Source of the DNA: Rhizophagus clarus
Lineage: Eukaryota > Glomeromycota > Glomeromycetes > Glomerales > Glomeraceae
Length of the DNA stretch: 64,000 bases
NCBI GenBank assembly: GCA_015698045.1
Contig: BLAL01000050.1
Coordinates: 1-64,000 of the forward strand
Direction of reading: 5' to 3'
A program made the position numbers and the translations under genes. Shown here piece after piece: positions 44,286 to 55,235 of the stretch. Every line of letters begins with the position of its first letter. Position 1 is the stretch's first letter. The notes beneath the pieces are model-generated. The model was not told the origin of the DNA. It saw only the letters and a program-made list of their open reading frames with translations, and did not search any database.

Positions 44286-47235
44286 TCACCCATGAAACTT
44301 ACCATTTGGCCTACCATTTAAAGTTTCTAAATTCGGATTTTTTACTGCCTTGGTCTTTTTCCTCTTAAGTTTTCTCCATTGGCCATTTGACAAATTCATC
44401 TCAAATATGAAAGTTTCTTGAATTTCCTTGCCTTCATTGGGGATTGGTGTCTTTTCTTCATGTAAGATAATATGACGAATCTCATCTTCACTACAAGATA
44501 CCCCACTCGATATACTCATAAGCTTTTCACGTTCTATTTATTTGGAAAACAGATATTAATATATCGGAAAAATAAATAAAAGATTAATATTTATCCAACA
44601 TTACGTTCTGGTTTAGTATGATGTCCACCCAAAAAGTTTATTATGAGCTGACGGTTGTCTCCATGAATCTTATTAGATTTATCGAGAACTGCTCCACAAT
44701 TCATTTCAAATTGTTTTCTCAATGTATCAGCCATTTCGATCTTTGGTATTTCTTCAAATTGTGACTTTGGCAGCTCTAAATCTGCAGCCATAGGTTGTTC
44801 AGATACTAAGAGTAAAAAAATCAAAATATATATATGACTAGGTAAGTTATAACGAAATAAAACGATGATGATGTTATTACCTAATGATGGTGGCTCAGTT
44901 ATTGCTGGTGTGTTAATTTGATTTGAATCCGAACCGTTCTCTGATATCATAACGGTATTGTAATTATCTGTTGAGCTATCTGGCTGATATAGATGCGTTG
45001 GGGATAATGAAGATATGGGTGCTACCGTTTTCCTAGGTTTCTTATGTGGCAATTCTTCATCCGATACAATTTCATCTTCAATTGTCTCATCGTCTGTAAA
45101 TGCAAGTTTATAAGCGTCAATTAAACCAATTAAAAAAATTACATTTCTCATAAATATTGAAAAAAATAATTAAAAAAAAAAAAAATTGTTTCAATAACTC
45201 TGTCCATAAATTTGTTCATAATAATGCCAAAATAATGAAATGAATTGTTTCATTATTTACTATATAGAACGGGCCACGAACAGAAATAAAATACTTTACT
45301 ATTAATTTTCTTCTTTTTTCGTGTAACCGCTAAATAAATAAAACTTGCTAAAATCAGTAAAAATATATTATGAATTAATTACATGATTTATAGAATCTTA
45401 CCAGGAACATTAGTCGGTTGCATATCACCCATATCATTGGAAGAAGATGCTGCTGCCGCCGCCGCCGCCGCCGCTTTTGCTGCAGCTTTTTCACGCTTTT
45501 CTTTCTCTTTCGCCAGCCTGGCTTCCTCCTTTTGTTTTGCTTTCTCAGCCTTCTCACGTTCTTTTTGTTTTTTTTTCTCTTCTTCTTCGCGTCTTTTTTC
45601 TTCTTGACGTTTTTCCCGTTCCTGTCTTCGCATTTCTTTCATTTGTTGTTCCTCTGACCGACATCATAGAAGAGAAAGTAATTTACACATTATCAAAATT
45701 GGCTACACTGAAATATTCCAGTCAAAGGAAAAAATATACATCAAATAATAGCCACACAATATGATAAAGTACTATGTGAAATATTCGTACCCATTTGTGT
45801 TTTAAGTTTTGTTTCTTCTTGATTTCGTGTTATAGTTGTTGCTGTGGTTATATCAAGCATTTGAATTTTCGTCGGTTTCACATATTTTTTTCCTTGAGTG
45901 ATTTTTGGCTCTGTTGGTGAGTCTGGTCCTTGTGTAGACCCAGAAAAAGATCCTTATTACAATAAATCATTATTAGGAACAAATTAATTACGAAAAGATC
46001 ATTTACTTAATATCACATAACGCAATCTCAATTACCACGAGAAAGATTCGGAGGTCTGTGAAATGGTTGTGACAACTGTGAAGGCCGACGTTTAGGAGGA
46101 ATAAATAATGAAGGCCCTGTTGAAGTAGCTGAACGATTCGAAGGAAGGCCTTGTGATGAACCAATCCGATTCTGATCTGACATAAAATTAAATCCTGTAG
46201 CATTGACAGGTGAGGTTAATCCTGGCGAAGGTGGTGGCATTGCTACATTATTCAGGGCATGTAATCGTTGTTGCTTTGATATTTCAATTCCCTGCTTTAA
46301 AGTAAAATGTGAAGAAGGCGAACGGACAGCCTCCGTGTTGATTGAAAGTGTTGAAAAAGCATCACTTATATCACGATCTAAAAAAGCATATTCTGTCGGA
46401 TGAAACTTTATTCCAGTTTGTTGTACTTTGCATAGATGATACTTTATTAGTTTAAAATTTGACAAGGTTTCGCTTTAAAAAATAGATAAAATATATATCT
46501 TACTGCGTTCCATTAAGCTTTGAAGTCCAAGCTGAGCGTCCTGAGGAATATGTTGTTCTATGTTAAGGTCAAGTGTACCTGTGGATGGATAACTTTGTAA
46601 CATTTTTGATACTAAGCGAACCCACTCGTCATTGTCATTGCATCCATTTGTAATTATCTAAATTTGACGTATCGAAAAGAATAGAAAAAAATAAGTTACA
46701 GTACTAAATTATTTAGAGCATTCTTCAAGATGAATAATTCTTTCCTATGTTAAGTGTAAATATGTAATAAATATCACAAGTGAATTAAAAAATTTTCTTA
46801 TGCTAAACTTATTTATTATTTTGGAAAATAAATGAATAATGACGTCCAAAAAACGCGAGGCCATAAATCAGATGTAATGTGCAAATTTTCGTAATAATAA
46901 TCAACTCAAACTTTACATATTTGTTGCTTGGCGAATCTTTTAAACGCGATTCAAACTACAGTATTTTTTTTAAGCAACCACAGAATAAATCTCGCAACAC
47001 TTACCGCAGTCAGTTCATTTCCCATACCACTCAATAAGAGTTTTCTAATGCACAAAAGTGCAAACAAAACTCCCAGCTTAATGTTAGAAGGATATAAACT
47101 CCAACGACTACAAATATGCTGCAGTATTTCCCTTGTAAGTTCCGGACCTACGATCGAAGGAAACAGCCAAGGATTGGCTGACGACTGAATCAACCAATTT
47201 TCAACGCCTTCTGGCGTATTACGATCCGCGGCCAT
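44286..47235 (-). CDS. NELF-A homologue (negative elongation factor A)
   Basis: Eight exons: 47005-47235, 46504-46657, 46036-46425, 45791-45952, 45402-45653, 44881-45093, 44605-44805 and 44286-44533. All phases fit and give 616 aa. The N-terminal domain matches the HDAg-like part of animal NELF-A (GVENWLIQSSANPWLFPS, then NDNDEWVRLVSKMLQSYPST, GTLDLNIEQ, and TGIKFHPTEYAFLDRDIS). A KIQMLDITTATTITRNQEE segment matches the middle KLLDISELD region. The C-terminal domain fits the conserved tail (ILTKANKI-like DKSNKIHGDNRQLIINFLGG, then IFEMNLSNGQWRKLKRKK). NELF-A binds RNA polymerase II in the pausing complex. Unusual here is a long Lys/Glu helix followed by nine alanines (exon 5). Animal NELF-A is about 530 aa. 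Assignment rests on remembered family sequence; confidence is good. Confidence 0.85.
45447..45640 (-). repeat. Lys/Glu/Arg-rich and polyalanine coding repeat
   Basis: Exon 5 of the NELF-A homologue encodes a charged run of REE, KQK and EKAEKAK-type words ending in KAAAKAAAAAAAAASSS. The alanines are encoded by a GCG/GCA repeat (plus-strand gccgccgccgccgccgcc near 45455). This probably forms a long single alpha helix or coiled coil. Confidence 0.85.
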
Positions 47236-47711
47236 TATAAAGTTTATAAGTGCTTCAGTAGTTAAAAGTTACAACTTTCACAGTAGCGTTATGGACAAGT
47301 CTTTGTTCGTGAAACCGAACTAAATGATCAGTGCACGATCCCAAGTCGAGTGAAGAATTATCTACTATTTTATACATACGTGTGGTAGCTGGAGTGTGAA
47401 ATAGCAGTTTTTGGCCTTTCTTCAAAACAAATTCACGTGATCATATAGTAATTGAATCAGTAAAATGGGTGATGGGTCAAATGAGTCATCTGGGTTGAGT
47501 ATGCGATATATCAATATGCATTTTATTTACAACTTGTATGTATTAACAAGATTAATAAGATTCAAGAAATATAATGTTTTGTAAATTGAAATTAATTTTG
47601 CGAAATTATTTCCGGGAAAGAGAAAGTTTGTGACTCGTTGACTTTCATGCACTAAAAAAAAAAAAATAAATAAATAAAAGGATTAGTTAGTTAAATCGTT
47701 CGATATATTTA
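47236..47711. other. Spacer upstream of the NELF-A homologue
   Basis: 476 bp between two minus-strand genes. It must hold the NELF-A promoter and the 3' end of the neighbour. No TATA box or other motif stands out. Confidence 0.4.
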
Positions 47712-48537
47712 TTATTTATTCTTCAGTTGAAATTCAACCTTGGGCTCAGTTTGACGTCTATATATAAATGATAATTATATATTGTTAATAATTAATTAAT
47801 TAATCAAAAAAAAATATTTAAATAAGTTAATTGACCTAAAGCAAGTTTGAATGAATGATTTTTCGATGTCTTCCGCATTTAATTTGTACGCGCCTTGAAT
47901 AAGTATTGATGGAGTAGATTGTCTCATAAAAGGGTTTTCGATAAACGCACGACCGTTATAATTCACAAAAAGGTTGGGTTGTTCTAGAATTTTTAATTAA
48001 TTCGAATATTCGTAGATATTAAATGTTTAATCACTACATTCCACATACCTGGAAGTGCACGAATTTGTTGTTCATTTAAATGAATTGTTTTTTTCTTCTT
48101 TCGAGGAAAGTTGGGTGCTTTCCAAGCGAGAGTTGCGGCGCTGTCTGCGTTATCAGTGTAAGTCCTTTTAACTGACCTATGTTGCGCCACAATTGAAGAA
48201 CCTTCGATTTTTTATTGATAATGTCAATATTCGTCTCATGAATTGATAAGACCTTAATTATAAATTTTTCGCTTTATACATTACTTGTCTTTTTACATCG
48301 AGAACCTTCTTCAATGTTAACTTCTTCAGTTTTCTTAGGCTTCGGAATGCGTGAAGAAGTTCTAACAGCTTTTGTCTTGATACCCGCTTTAGTTGATTTT
48401 TTAGCTAATACTTCAGGTGTTAAGATTTCTGCTGGAAGTTTAAAAATCTGCTGATGGCAAACTTTTTCAAAGTCGACCAGCTTAAAATATTTAAAAGATA
48501 CATGTTCTGAGATTGCTACTTTAGAATTTAGAGACAT
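47712..48537 (-). CDS. Unrecognised basic protein, 199 aa
   Basis: Four exons: 48285-48537, 48049-48201, 47836-47983 and 47712-47757. Phases agree and there are no stops, so it looks like a live gene. It starts MSLNSKVAISEHV. An in-frame ATG 30 bp upstream would add MSSHFKKKKK, but this runs through a poly(A) tract next to the start and is less likely. The N-terminal third has KYFKLVDFEKVCHQQIFKLP. The middle is basic (KTKAVRTSSRIPKPKK and PRKKKKTIHLNEQQIRALP), with NLS-like clusters. The C-terminal third is more folded in look (NPFMRQSTPSILIQGAYKL, then AEDIEKSFIQTCF). I do not recognise the family. A nuclear protein is inferred from the basic clusters only. Confidence 0.75.
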
Positions 48538-49104
48538 TTTTTTTTTTTTTTTGAAATGCGAGGACAAAGTTTGTATAAAGAGAATACTTTATAATATTAA
48601 AAAACCAAAATCAGGTTAGAATTATTTAGATAAATTATTATATATGAACATTAATTTTTATTTACTTTTAAATTATATAAAATCACGTTCTTTTATCAAT
48701 GAATATTATATATGTATAATAAATTTTTCTTATGATGAAAATATATCTGGAAAATAATAGTTGCTATATCATTGTAAATAATAAAACAAATACTAAATTA
48801 TGCTAAATTCTTTTAAAATTAATCAAACAAAAAATAAAGTATGAGATTCTATCAAATTTTAGGATTTTTATATTAATATATAGAACCTATACAAATTCTA
48901 ATAGTAAAAAAAATATTATAAAGAATGATAAACAAAGCTGTACCAAAGTATCCACAATATTTTGACTGATCGCCCAAAAGAATAAATTCCAGCATTGCTT
49001 TAGCAAGCATGAGAATCAGGGCATAAAAAAATTGTTCAATACAAATAAAATTTTCACTCATTTCTTTAACTTCGGAACAACTTATTATAAAGATAACGGT
49101 AATT
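48538..49104. other. Spacer with poly(T) tract and 3' region of HRP1-like gene
   Basis: A 14-bp T run lies next to the start of the left gene, followed by AT-rich DNA. The right part probably holds the 3' untranslated region of the RNA-binding protein gene that ends at 49105. No further gene seen. Confidence 0.4.
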
Positions 49105-51265
49105 TTACCGATAAGGATGATAGTTATGTTGTCCACGTACTTGGTGGCTACTGTACAAAGCACCACTCGAACCACTATTATTCATCGAACTAGAATAAGA
49201 GGATCGAGTAGGTCCACCGCTGCGAGAACTGTTACCACCACGACCATACATAGGAGAAGCTGGGTGGTGGTGGTGGTGGTCTCTATAATTACTTTCATCC
49301 CGACCGGGAGAATGTCGATATGCACCTAATCGACTGCTAGAACTTGGTCCGCTCATTGCCGAGCCACTTCCGGATGATGGACCACCTGAACCATAGCCGC
49401 CTTCTCTTCCATACCATTGGCTGTAAGATCCTCCACGACTTCCAGAACCTCCGTAACTGCTACTACTACCTCCATATTGACTGTTATAACCACCATACCT
49501 ACTAATTTTTTAAATAAAAATGATGAAACAGACAATATATTAATAATAATTAATAAATCTCTGATTTACAATCAAATATTACCTTGAAGAATAATAAGCA
49601 TTCATAGCATTATATTGAGCATACCCGCTAGGATAAGAACTTGGATAATTATAATTTGGATATTGACCGTATCCACCATAGCCCGAGTATGAACTAGGAT
49701 TGTAACTACCAAGACCAGAATATCCCCCGGAACTCCCATCTTTCCCAACACCAGACATTCCATACGGGGAACTATATCTACTACTAGCCGAGCTAGCTGA
49801 AGAGGATAAACCAGACATCGCAGCTGCAGCTGATGCTGGAGATGATGATCCGTAATTTCCTTGATAAATATTAATCCTTTGTGATTTGTGTTTGGGCATT
49901 GCACGCTTCACTTCAACCTATAATATTAAATTGGAATGATTAATAAAAATACAAATAAAAACATAAATAAAAAATAGAATCAATTTACCGGTTTATTTTG
50001 AATTTCTAAGTCGTTTCTACCCATGGCCTTCTCAACTGGTTCAGAAGAATCGAAGGTGATAAACCCAAAGCCACGAGGTCTACCAGTGTCACGATCAACC
50101 ATCAAGGTCGCATCAATGACATTTCCAAATTGAAGGAAATATTCTTTAAATTCTTCTTCAGATACTTCCGGTGCAATACCTCCTACAAAGATTTTTTCGG
50201 TTTTTTCTTGTTCTTCACGCGGAATGGCTCGTTTGGGATCAATCTAAATGTTAACATTGATTGAAAAAACAAATTTTTATTCGCAAACTTATAAAATCGA
50301 CAACATCAAGGACTTCCTAAATTTTGATTTTGTACGTAAATTTCTGTGATATAAAATCTCCTACTTACAATTTTCCCATCCAATTGATGTTCTTTCACCA
50401 ATACGGTATTGACAATAGAAGGATCTACAAATGTGAGAAAACCAAAACCACGAGATCTCCCCGTATTCGGATCTCTCATAACTATACAATCCGTTACTTC
50501 ACCGTACTGTGAAAAGTATGATTTAAGGCTCTCTATTATTAATTTAATTTATTTAATCATAGGGAAATGTATTAGAAAAAAAAAAAATAAAAAGATAGAT
50601 GAATAAATCGTTGAAGTATTTAATAAATATTTTATTCAAAATTGAATAATAAATATTGAAATATTCAGTAAAAAGCAAAAATAATCCGGATTAAAAATGA
50701 TCCACTCAGAGTTCTTGAAAAATGATGCCCAAGCTAATCAACCTTCCATTGAACTTTGCAAAATCCAGATAAAATAATAATTCTCTCTTAATAAAATTGT
50801 GTATCTTAAAAGAATATCTCTTATCATGTTTGATTGCCTCTTTAATAAATATATGAATCAACGATGAGAAATTTTTTAACTAACGACAGATTGTCGACTA
50901 GCATCTTTCATATTGAATATATATATATATAAAGAGAGCGAGAGAGAGAGAGAGAGAGAGACCACAACGCATAGGAAATAAAGTAAATTGTAAAGAAGGC
51001 TACGGTAAGACTAAAATACAAGAATCTTACCATCGGTTGTTTCCCAATTAAGACCTCCTATGAACATCTTTCTACAGTATTCAATGTGAACGATTTATGG
51101 TAAAGGAATACAGTTGATAGATAGATAGATAGATGTATTCGATATATATAGGTATAATAATTTATATATATAAATAGTGTAAAAAAAGTATTGGGGAAAA
51201 AGAGAAACCTATTAGTTGTAATTAATCTGCAATGCTCTAAAGAAATAAAAATAAACTCTAACCAC

Positions 51266-51296
<31 letters not shown>

Positions 51297-51812
51297 TATA
51301 GTATTCTTCGAAAATTTTATATTTCTCCCTCTCCCTCTCTTTCCATGCTACATCATAAAACTGACATCCTGATTTCTTGTATTATATTTCTCTATTTTAA
51401 GAATTGTATAGGCAATTTCCTTCCTCAAGGCTAATAATTATAATTTTTCGTGTGTATAACTCTATATAAGTTTGAATATTAAAAGCCTCTCCAGAGTTTG
51501 CCTTCTTTCGATTTTCTTTCCTTGCATTCGAAATCAATAGAAGTGCATCATGTAGAATACCCCCTGGATCGTTGGTTTCGAACAAGACAAAAAAAAAGAG
51601 GGGAAAAACTCCACAAAAATTGCAACCTAAAAGTTTCCAACTAAAATAAAAAATTCAAAGAACATTGTCAAAGCGATGATACTTTACCCTTCTTCGTGTG
51701 TTGATGCTTTATTATTTTCTTCTTTTTTGATCATCGCATCAGTTTCTTGAACTGATCTTCCATCTTGTTTAGAATCTGATGATTGACGAGATGACGAACT
51801 GTCGGCTGCCAT
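49105..51812 (-). CDS. HRP1: Hrp1/Nab4-type hnRNP with two RRMs
   Basis: Six exons: 51688-51812, 51031-51071 (only 41 nt), 50369-50532, 49989-50243, 49583-49917 and 49105-49498. Phases fit and give 437 aa. RRM1 has RNP2 MFIGGLNW and RNP1 RSRGFGFLTF (about residues 44-115). The linker DGKIIDPKRAIPREEQEKT is followed by RRM2 with RNP2 IFVGGIAP and RNP1 RPRGFGFITF (about 128-200). The C-terminus is a long Gly/Ser/Tyr-rich low-complexity tail with a His run (RDHHHHHPASP). In yeast, Hrp1 binds the efficiency element of pre-mRNAs in cleavage factor IB and shuttles between nucleus and cytoplasm; Musashi and DAZAP1 are animal relatives. The RRMs and linker fit Hrp1 best. The tail would favour condensate formation, which is inference. 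Confidence 0.9.
50934..50960. repeat. GA microsatellite in HRP1-like intron
   Basis: A (GA)n run of about 12 units, preceded by a TA run, in the 498-bp intron between exons 2 and 3 of the RNA-binding protein gene. On the transcribed strand it reads (TC)n, a pyrimidine tract. Confidence 0.8.
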
Positions 51813-52354
51813 TGTGACTACCTGTTGCTTAATAATTATTTCTTTGCTATTGATCTTTAGTTCAAATAGTTAAACCTTTCACTGCAAATGCCTGATGTTT
51901 ATAAATATATTTGTTAAAAAAAAATTGTATTTCTATGTAAAAACTACCCATTAGCAACTTACTATATATATATTTTCAATAAGAACGGGCTGAAAACTGG
52001 GACAAAAGGTTATTAATTACAACTCCTCTGTAGCACAGTTTTTATTTGTGTAAAAAAAAACATTGTAAATTACTAATACGTAAAATTATAACACTGCGCC
52101 AATTCTTTTGTAGTATTGACGTAAATTGGAAGAAAATGAATTTATATATAAATCACGTGAAATATAGATATTATGTTGACATTATGACGCATATCTTTAA
52201 TTTTAAAACTATAAATAGATTTTATTTTCTTCATCGTCATTGGTGATCATCGCATATTTATAATATCATATGATTAAAATTATAAATTACAGCTAAAACC
52301 TAAAAAAGAAATAATAAATTATACTTTTTTTTTATATATAATTTTTAAAAAAGA
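51813..52354. promoter_or_regulatory. Upstream region of the HRP1-like gene
   Basis: About 540 bp of AT-rich DNA between the HRP1-like start and the Harbinger remnant. A tatatatata run near 51964 is the only TATA-like word. No other gene seen. Confidence 0.3.
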
Positions 52355-52383
52355 CATAGGGTGTATTCACAAATTCAATTGGG

Positions 52384-52410
52384 TTGGATTGAGGCGACGC
52401 CTCAATCCAA
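52384..52410. repeat. 27-bp perfect palindrome
   Basis: ttggattgaggcg, a central a, then cgcctcaatccaa. Looser copies of ttggattgga follow to 52505. It lies in the left end region of the Harbinger remnant and may be a transposase or Myb-protein binding site. Confidence 0.8.
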
Positions 52411-52649
52411 TCCATATTTATGAATTATAAAATTAATTTGAATTAGATTGAGTCGATCCAACAGATTAGATTGGATTGGATTTTAATATTAAATTTCCAA
52501 TCCAGGGTATACCCCACAATTGAAATCACCATATACCGTACACCACCATCCATTACCACCCATCACCCCTTAATACCCCCTTTCGCTTCGCATTTTTAAT
52601 AAAAATTTTTTTTTAAAGAAAATTTTTTTATCATATTTTATTTTTAAAA

Positions 52650-53673
52650 ATGTCTGGCCTTTCTAACGAAAAAGAACACTCTGCTAAAACAGATAAAAGT
52701 AATAAAAAAAAGGCTTGTAATTGGAATGAGAATGCTGTAAAATTGTTACTTTTATTTTTGATAAAACGGAAAGAAGAAGTGAATAATTTAAGTACAAAAC
52801 GCGGTGGTAGTAGTAACACAAAAGTAAAATTTTGGTAGGACGCGTCCGCAATATTTCTTAATGATGACTGCAAATATTCTGCCAAATAGTGTGCAAATAA
52901 ATGGAAAAATATTAAAAAGAATTATAAGGTGAATTTTTATTTTAAATTTTTTACATAATTTTTAATTTAAAATTTTTACTAAAATTTCTTTAGGATGATA
53001 TGGATCATAATAAACAAAGTGGTAATGATCCGATTGAAGTTCAGTTTAAAGAAGAAGTAGAAGAAATACTTGATGAAAATCGTTCAAGCATAACCCCAAA
53101 GGTATTAGACAGTAGTTTGAATCTTGATGACCTTAATAATGATGAAGAAAAAGTCCTGTTTAATGAAATTACTGGGCGGAACAAACGAAAAAATGAATCT
53201 GATTCTATTCATGAAGAAAAACCACAAAAAGCTCCCAAATCTGAAATTCAACGGGTTAAGAATTTGCTAGAGGATCTAATGTATCAAAGAATGGAAGATC
53301 AAGAATACAAAAGGGAAGAGCGTAAAAGAAGAAAAATAGAAAGAAAGCAAAGGGAAAAGCAAAGACAAAGGGAATTTAGTTTACTAATTACTGCTTTGCA
53401 TTCTTCAAACAATATAGCATTACCTCAGACCAATCACGGTATATAAATTTGATTATTTATCATTATAAAATTCACGTTTTTATTTACTAATTATTCAATT
53501 TATTATATTGTAGTTCCCTTTTATCAATCTATTTAATGCAAAATAACTCTTCAGGACCTTCACAAATTAACACTATGCATACTAATAATACTACACAAAT
53601 TAATACTACGCAAATTAATAATAATACTTTACAAATCAGAAGTCCTTCTCCTCCACATTTTCATGAATTTTAG
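52650..53673 (+). pseudogene. Harbinger Myb/SANT-like protein
   Basis: Exons 52650-52928, 52994 to about 53438, and about 53556-53673. The N-terminal domain shows the Myb/trihelix spacing (CNWNENAVKLLLLFLIKRKE, then KFW, then CANKWKNIKKNYK). A charged coiled-coil part follows (DQEYKREERKRRKIERKQRE), then an Asn/Thr-rich end (INTTQINNNTLQIRSPSPP). Two TAG stops in exon 1 (after KFW, and at SAK*CANKW where Gln is expected) show that it is broken. In living PIF/Harbinger elements this protein carries the transposase to the DNA ends. Confidence 0.7.
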
Positions 53674-53871
53674 AATCTAATTGTGATCAAAAATTATTCA
53701 ATGTTCAAAGATCTTTACATTTTAATATATCACATCATCATAATAAAGAATAATATTCAAAACTTATAAAGTGAAATTGATTATTTATTCTGAATTTTCA
53801 CTATCACCTTCTTCCCCATCGTTAGTAAAATTATATCTATTTCTTTTATTGTCTCTTTGAATTTTTTTATT

Positions 53872-54775
53872 TCACAAATAATTTGCTAAATTATCTCTAA
53901 CAGAATTGGTTGAATTAGCTACCTCACGAGTGTTATCATTACCTAATAAAGTTTGAAAATGATTTTGATTATCAAGGTATTCACTATCATCTAACATATC
54001 CTTTTGCCTTTCTTCACAAATATTATGTAAAATGCAAGTTGCTATTACAATAAGAATGGCTGTTGCTAACGATGTTGTCAAAGGATTAATTAAACATCTA
54101 AATCTTGATTTGAGTTTTCCAAATGCTTGTTCTACACCTATACGGGTTTGAGAATGTTTGATATTATAATATGTTTGTATTTGTGTCAATCTTCCATTAT
54201 CACGATATGGTGTAAATATCCAATTATGACAAGGATAACTAGCATTGCCTAAAATGTATGCATTAGTAGGAATAACTGATGAAGAGGAGGAATTAAGCAT
54301 ATGATATAATGGAGAGTTATGAAATACTCTACTATCATAGGTAGAGCCAGGATATCCCACAAAAATGTCAATAAATTTTCAATTGAATAGAATCCTTTTT
54401 TATTGTAATAATCCATAGGATATTGTTTAGGTGCTTTAATTAGAATGTAGCTCCCATCAATCACATCCACTGCATATGGAATACCTGCTTTTCTTTTAAA
54501 TCTTTTTGCAATTTTACTGAATTCGGTATGATCATTAGGAAACCTATCAATTCAAAAGAATATTAGTTTGTATTTTATTTATTAAACAATAAAAATAATA
54601 ATTTTTTTACTAAATTTTTGAAGAAAGAAAATAATATTTAATTGTATATAAAACTGATCTAATAATATAACATATAGTTGATTCTCCTAATGCAAATAAT
54701 TGTTCAAGTGTTCAATAACTTTGACCAGTAGCTAAAAACCACAAAGTTAATAAAACTTTATGCTTAATTCATCAG
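53872..54775 (-). pseudogene. PIF/Harbinger DDE transposase, truncated
   Basis: The three catalytic regions are visible: VDVIDGSYILIKAP (first D), VGYPGSTYDSRVF (second D) and RIGVEQAFGKLKSRFRCL (E). The last ends in LANYL at 53872. An upstream exon with LTLWFLATGQSY*TLEQLFAL lies near 54660-54775, joined by an intron ending near 54546. A small deletion with a frame change removes about ten residues between FYSI and KFIDIFVG. A TGA stands where Arg is expected in SY(R)TLEQ. The N-terminus beyond about 54785 is missing. It resembles HARBI1-type proteins (DDE_Tnp_4). Confidence 0.8.
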
Positions 54776-54793
54776 GAAATTTTTTTAGGGAAT

Positions 54794-55040
54794 ATATATC
54801 GATGGATAGATCACATGATATATATCGATAATAATCAGACTCGTCGAGTAGTATCAATGTGGGTAAATGATGACAAATTATCAGAATTTAACTAAAATGA
54901 CAAATATCGATAGAGATGTATATCGATGAAAAGGTCACATGATATCTATTGATAATAATCAGACTCGTCAAGTAGTATCGATACGGAAAAGATGATTACT
55001 TATCAGAATTAAGCCTAAATGATAAAAGTCAAGAAAATTT
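54794..55040. repeat. 124-bp tandem duplication
   Basis: Two diverged copies with shared words tcacatgatatatatcgata (variant) and ataatcagactcgtcgagta (variant); tcacatgata recurs at 54811 and 54935. It marks the boundary between the Harbinger remnant and the two-gene element to the right. 55041-55235 is AT-rich without a gene. Confidence 0.75.
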
Positions 55041-55235
55041 CATACGATAAAAATCAAGAAAATTCAAATGATAAATATTGAAAATATTCATTGTGATTAC
55101 TAACGTAAATTTATTTATTTATTTATAATAATAAAATTCATAATAAAATTCATAATGATAATAATTATAATTAATTATAAAATATTAGTATGCCACCTTA
55201 AAATAAAACATCACTTTCCAACCTATGAATAATTG

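Larger units (their letters stand above)
52357..54785. mobile_element. PIF/Harbinger element, right end lost
   Basis: Contains the two genes typical of the superfamily: a Myb/SANT-like DNA-binding protein (plus strand, 52650-53673) and a DDE_Tnp_4 transposase (minus strand, 53872 to about 54775). They converge on a short spacer. The left side carries agggtgtattcacaaattca and a 27-bp perfect palindrome (52384-52410). No matching end is seen on the right, where the transposase N-terminus stops and a different 124-bp tandem duplication begins. Confidence 0.75.

Noticed and set aside
45383-45764. Ala/Phe/Leu-rich plus-strand frames opposite NELF-A exon 5
   Set aside because: Antisense translation of the Lys/Glu/Ala repeat; the minus-strand exon fits splice phases and a known family.
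51397-51585. Minus-strand open frame MFETNDPGGILHDALLLISN in the first intron of the Hrp1-like gene
   Set aside because: It has no fitting splice sites in the frame of the gene and no motif. It could be an alternative first exon, but nothing supports it.
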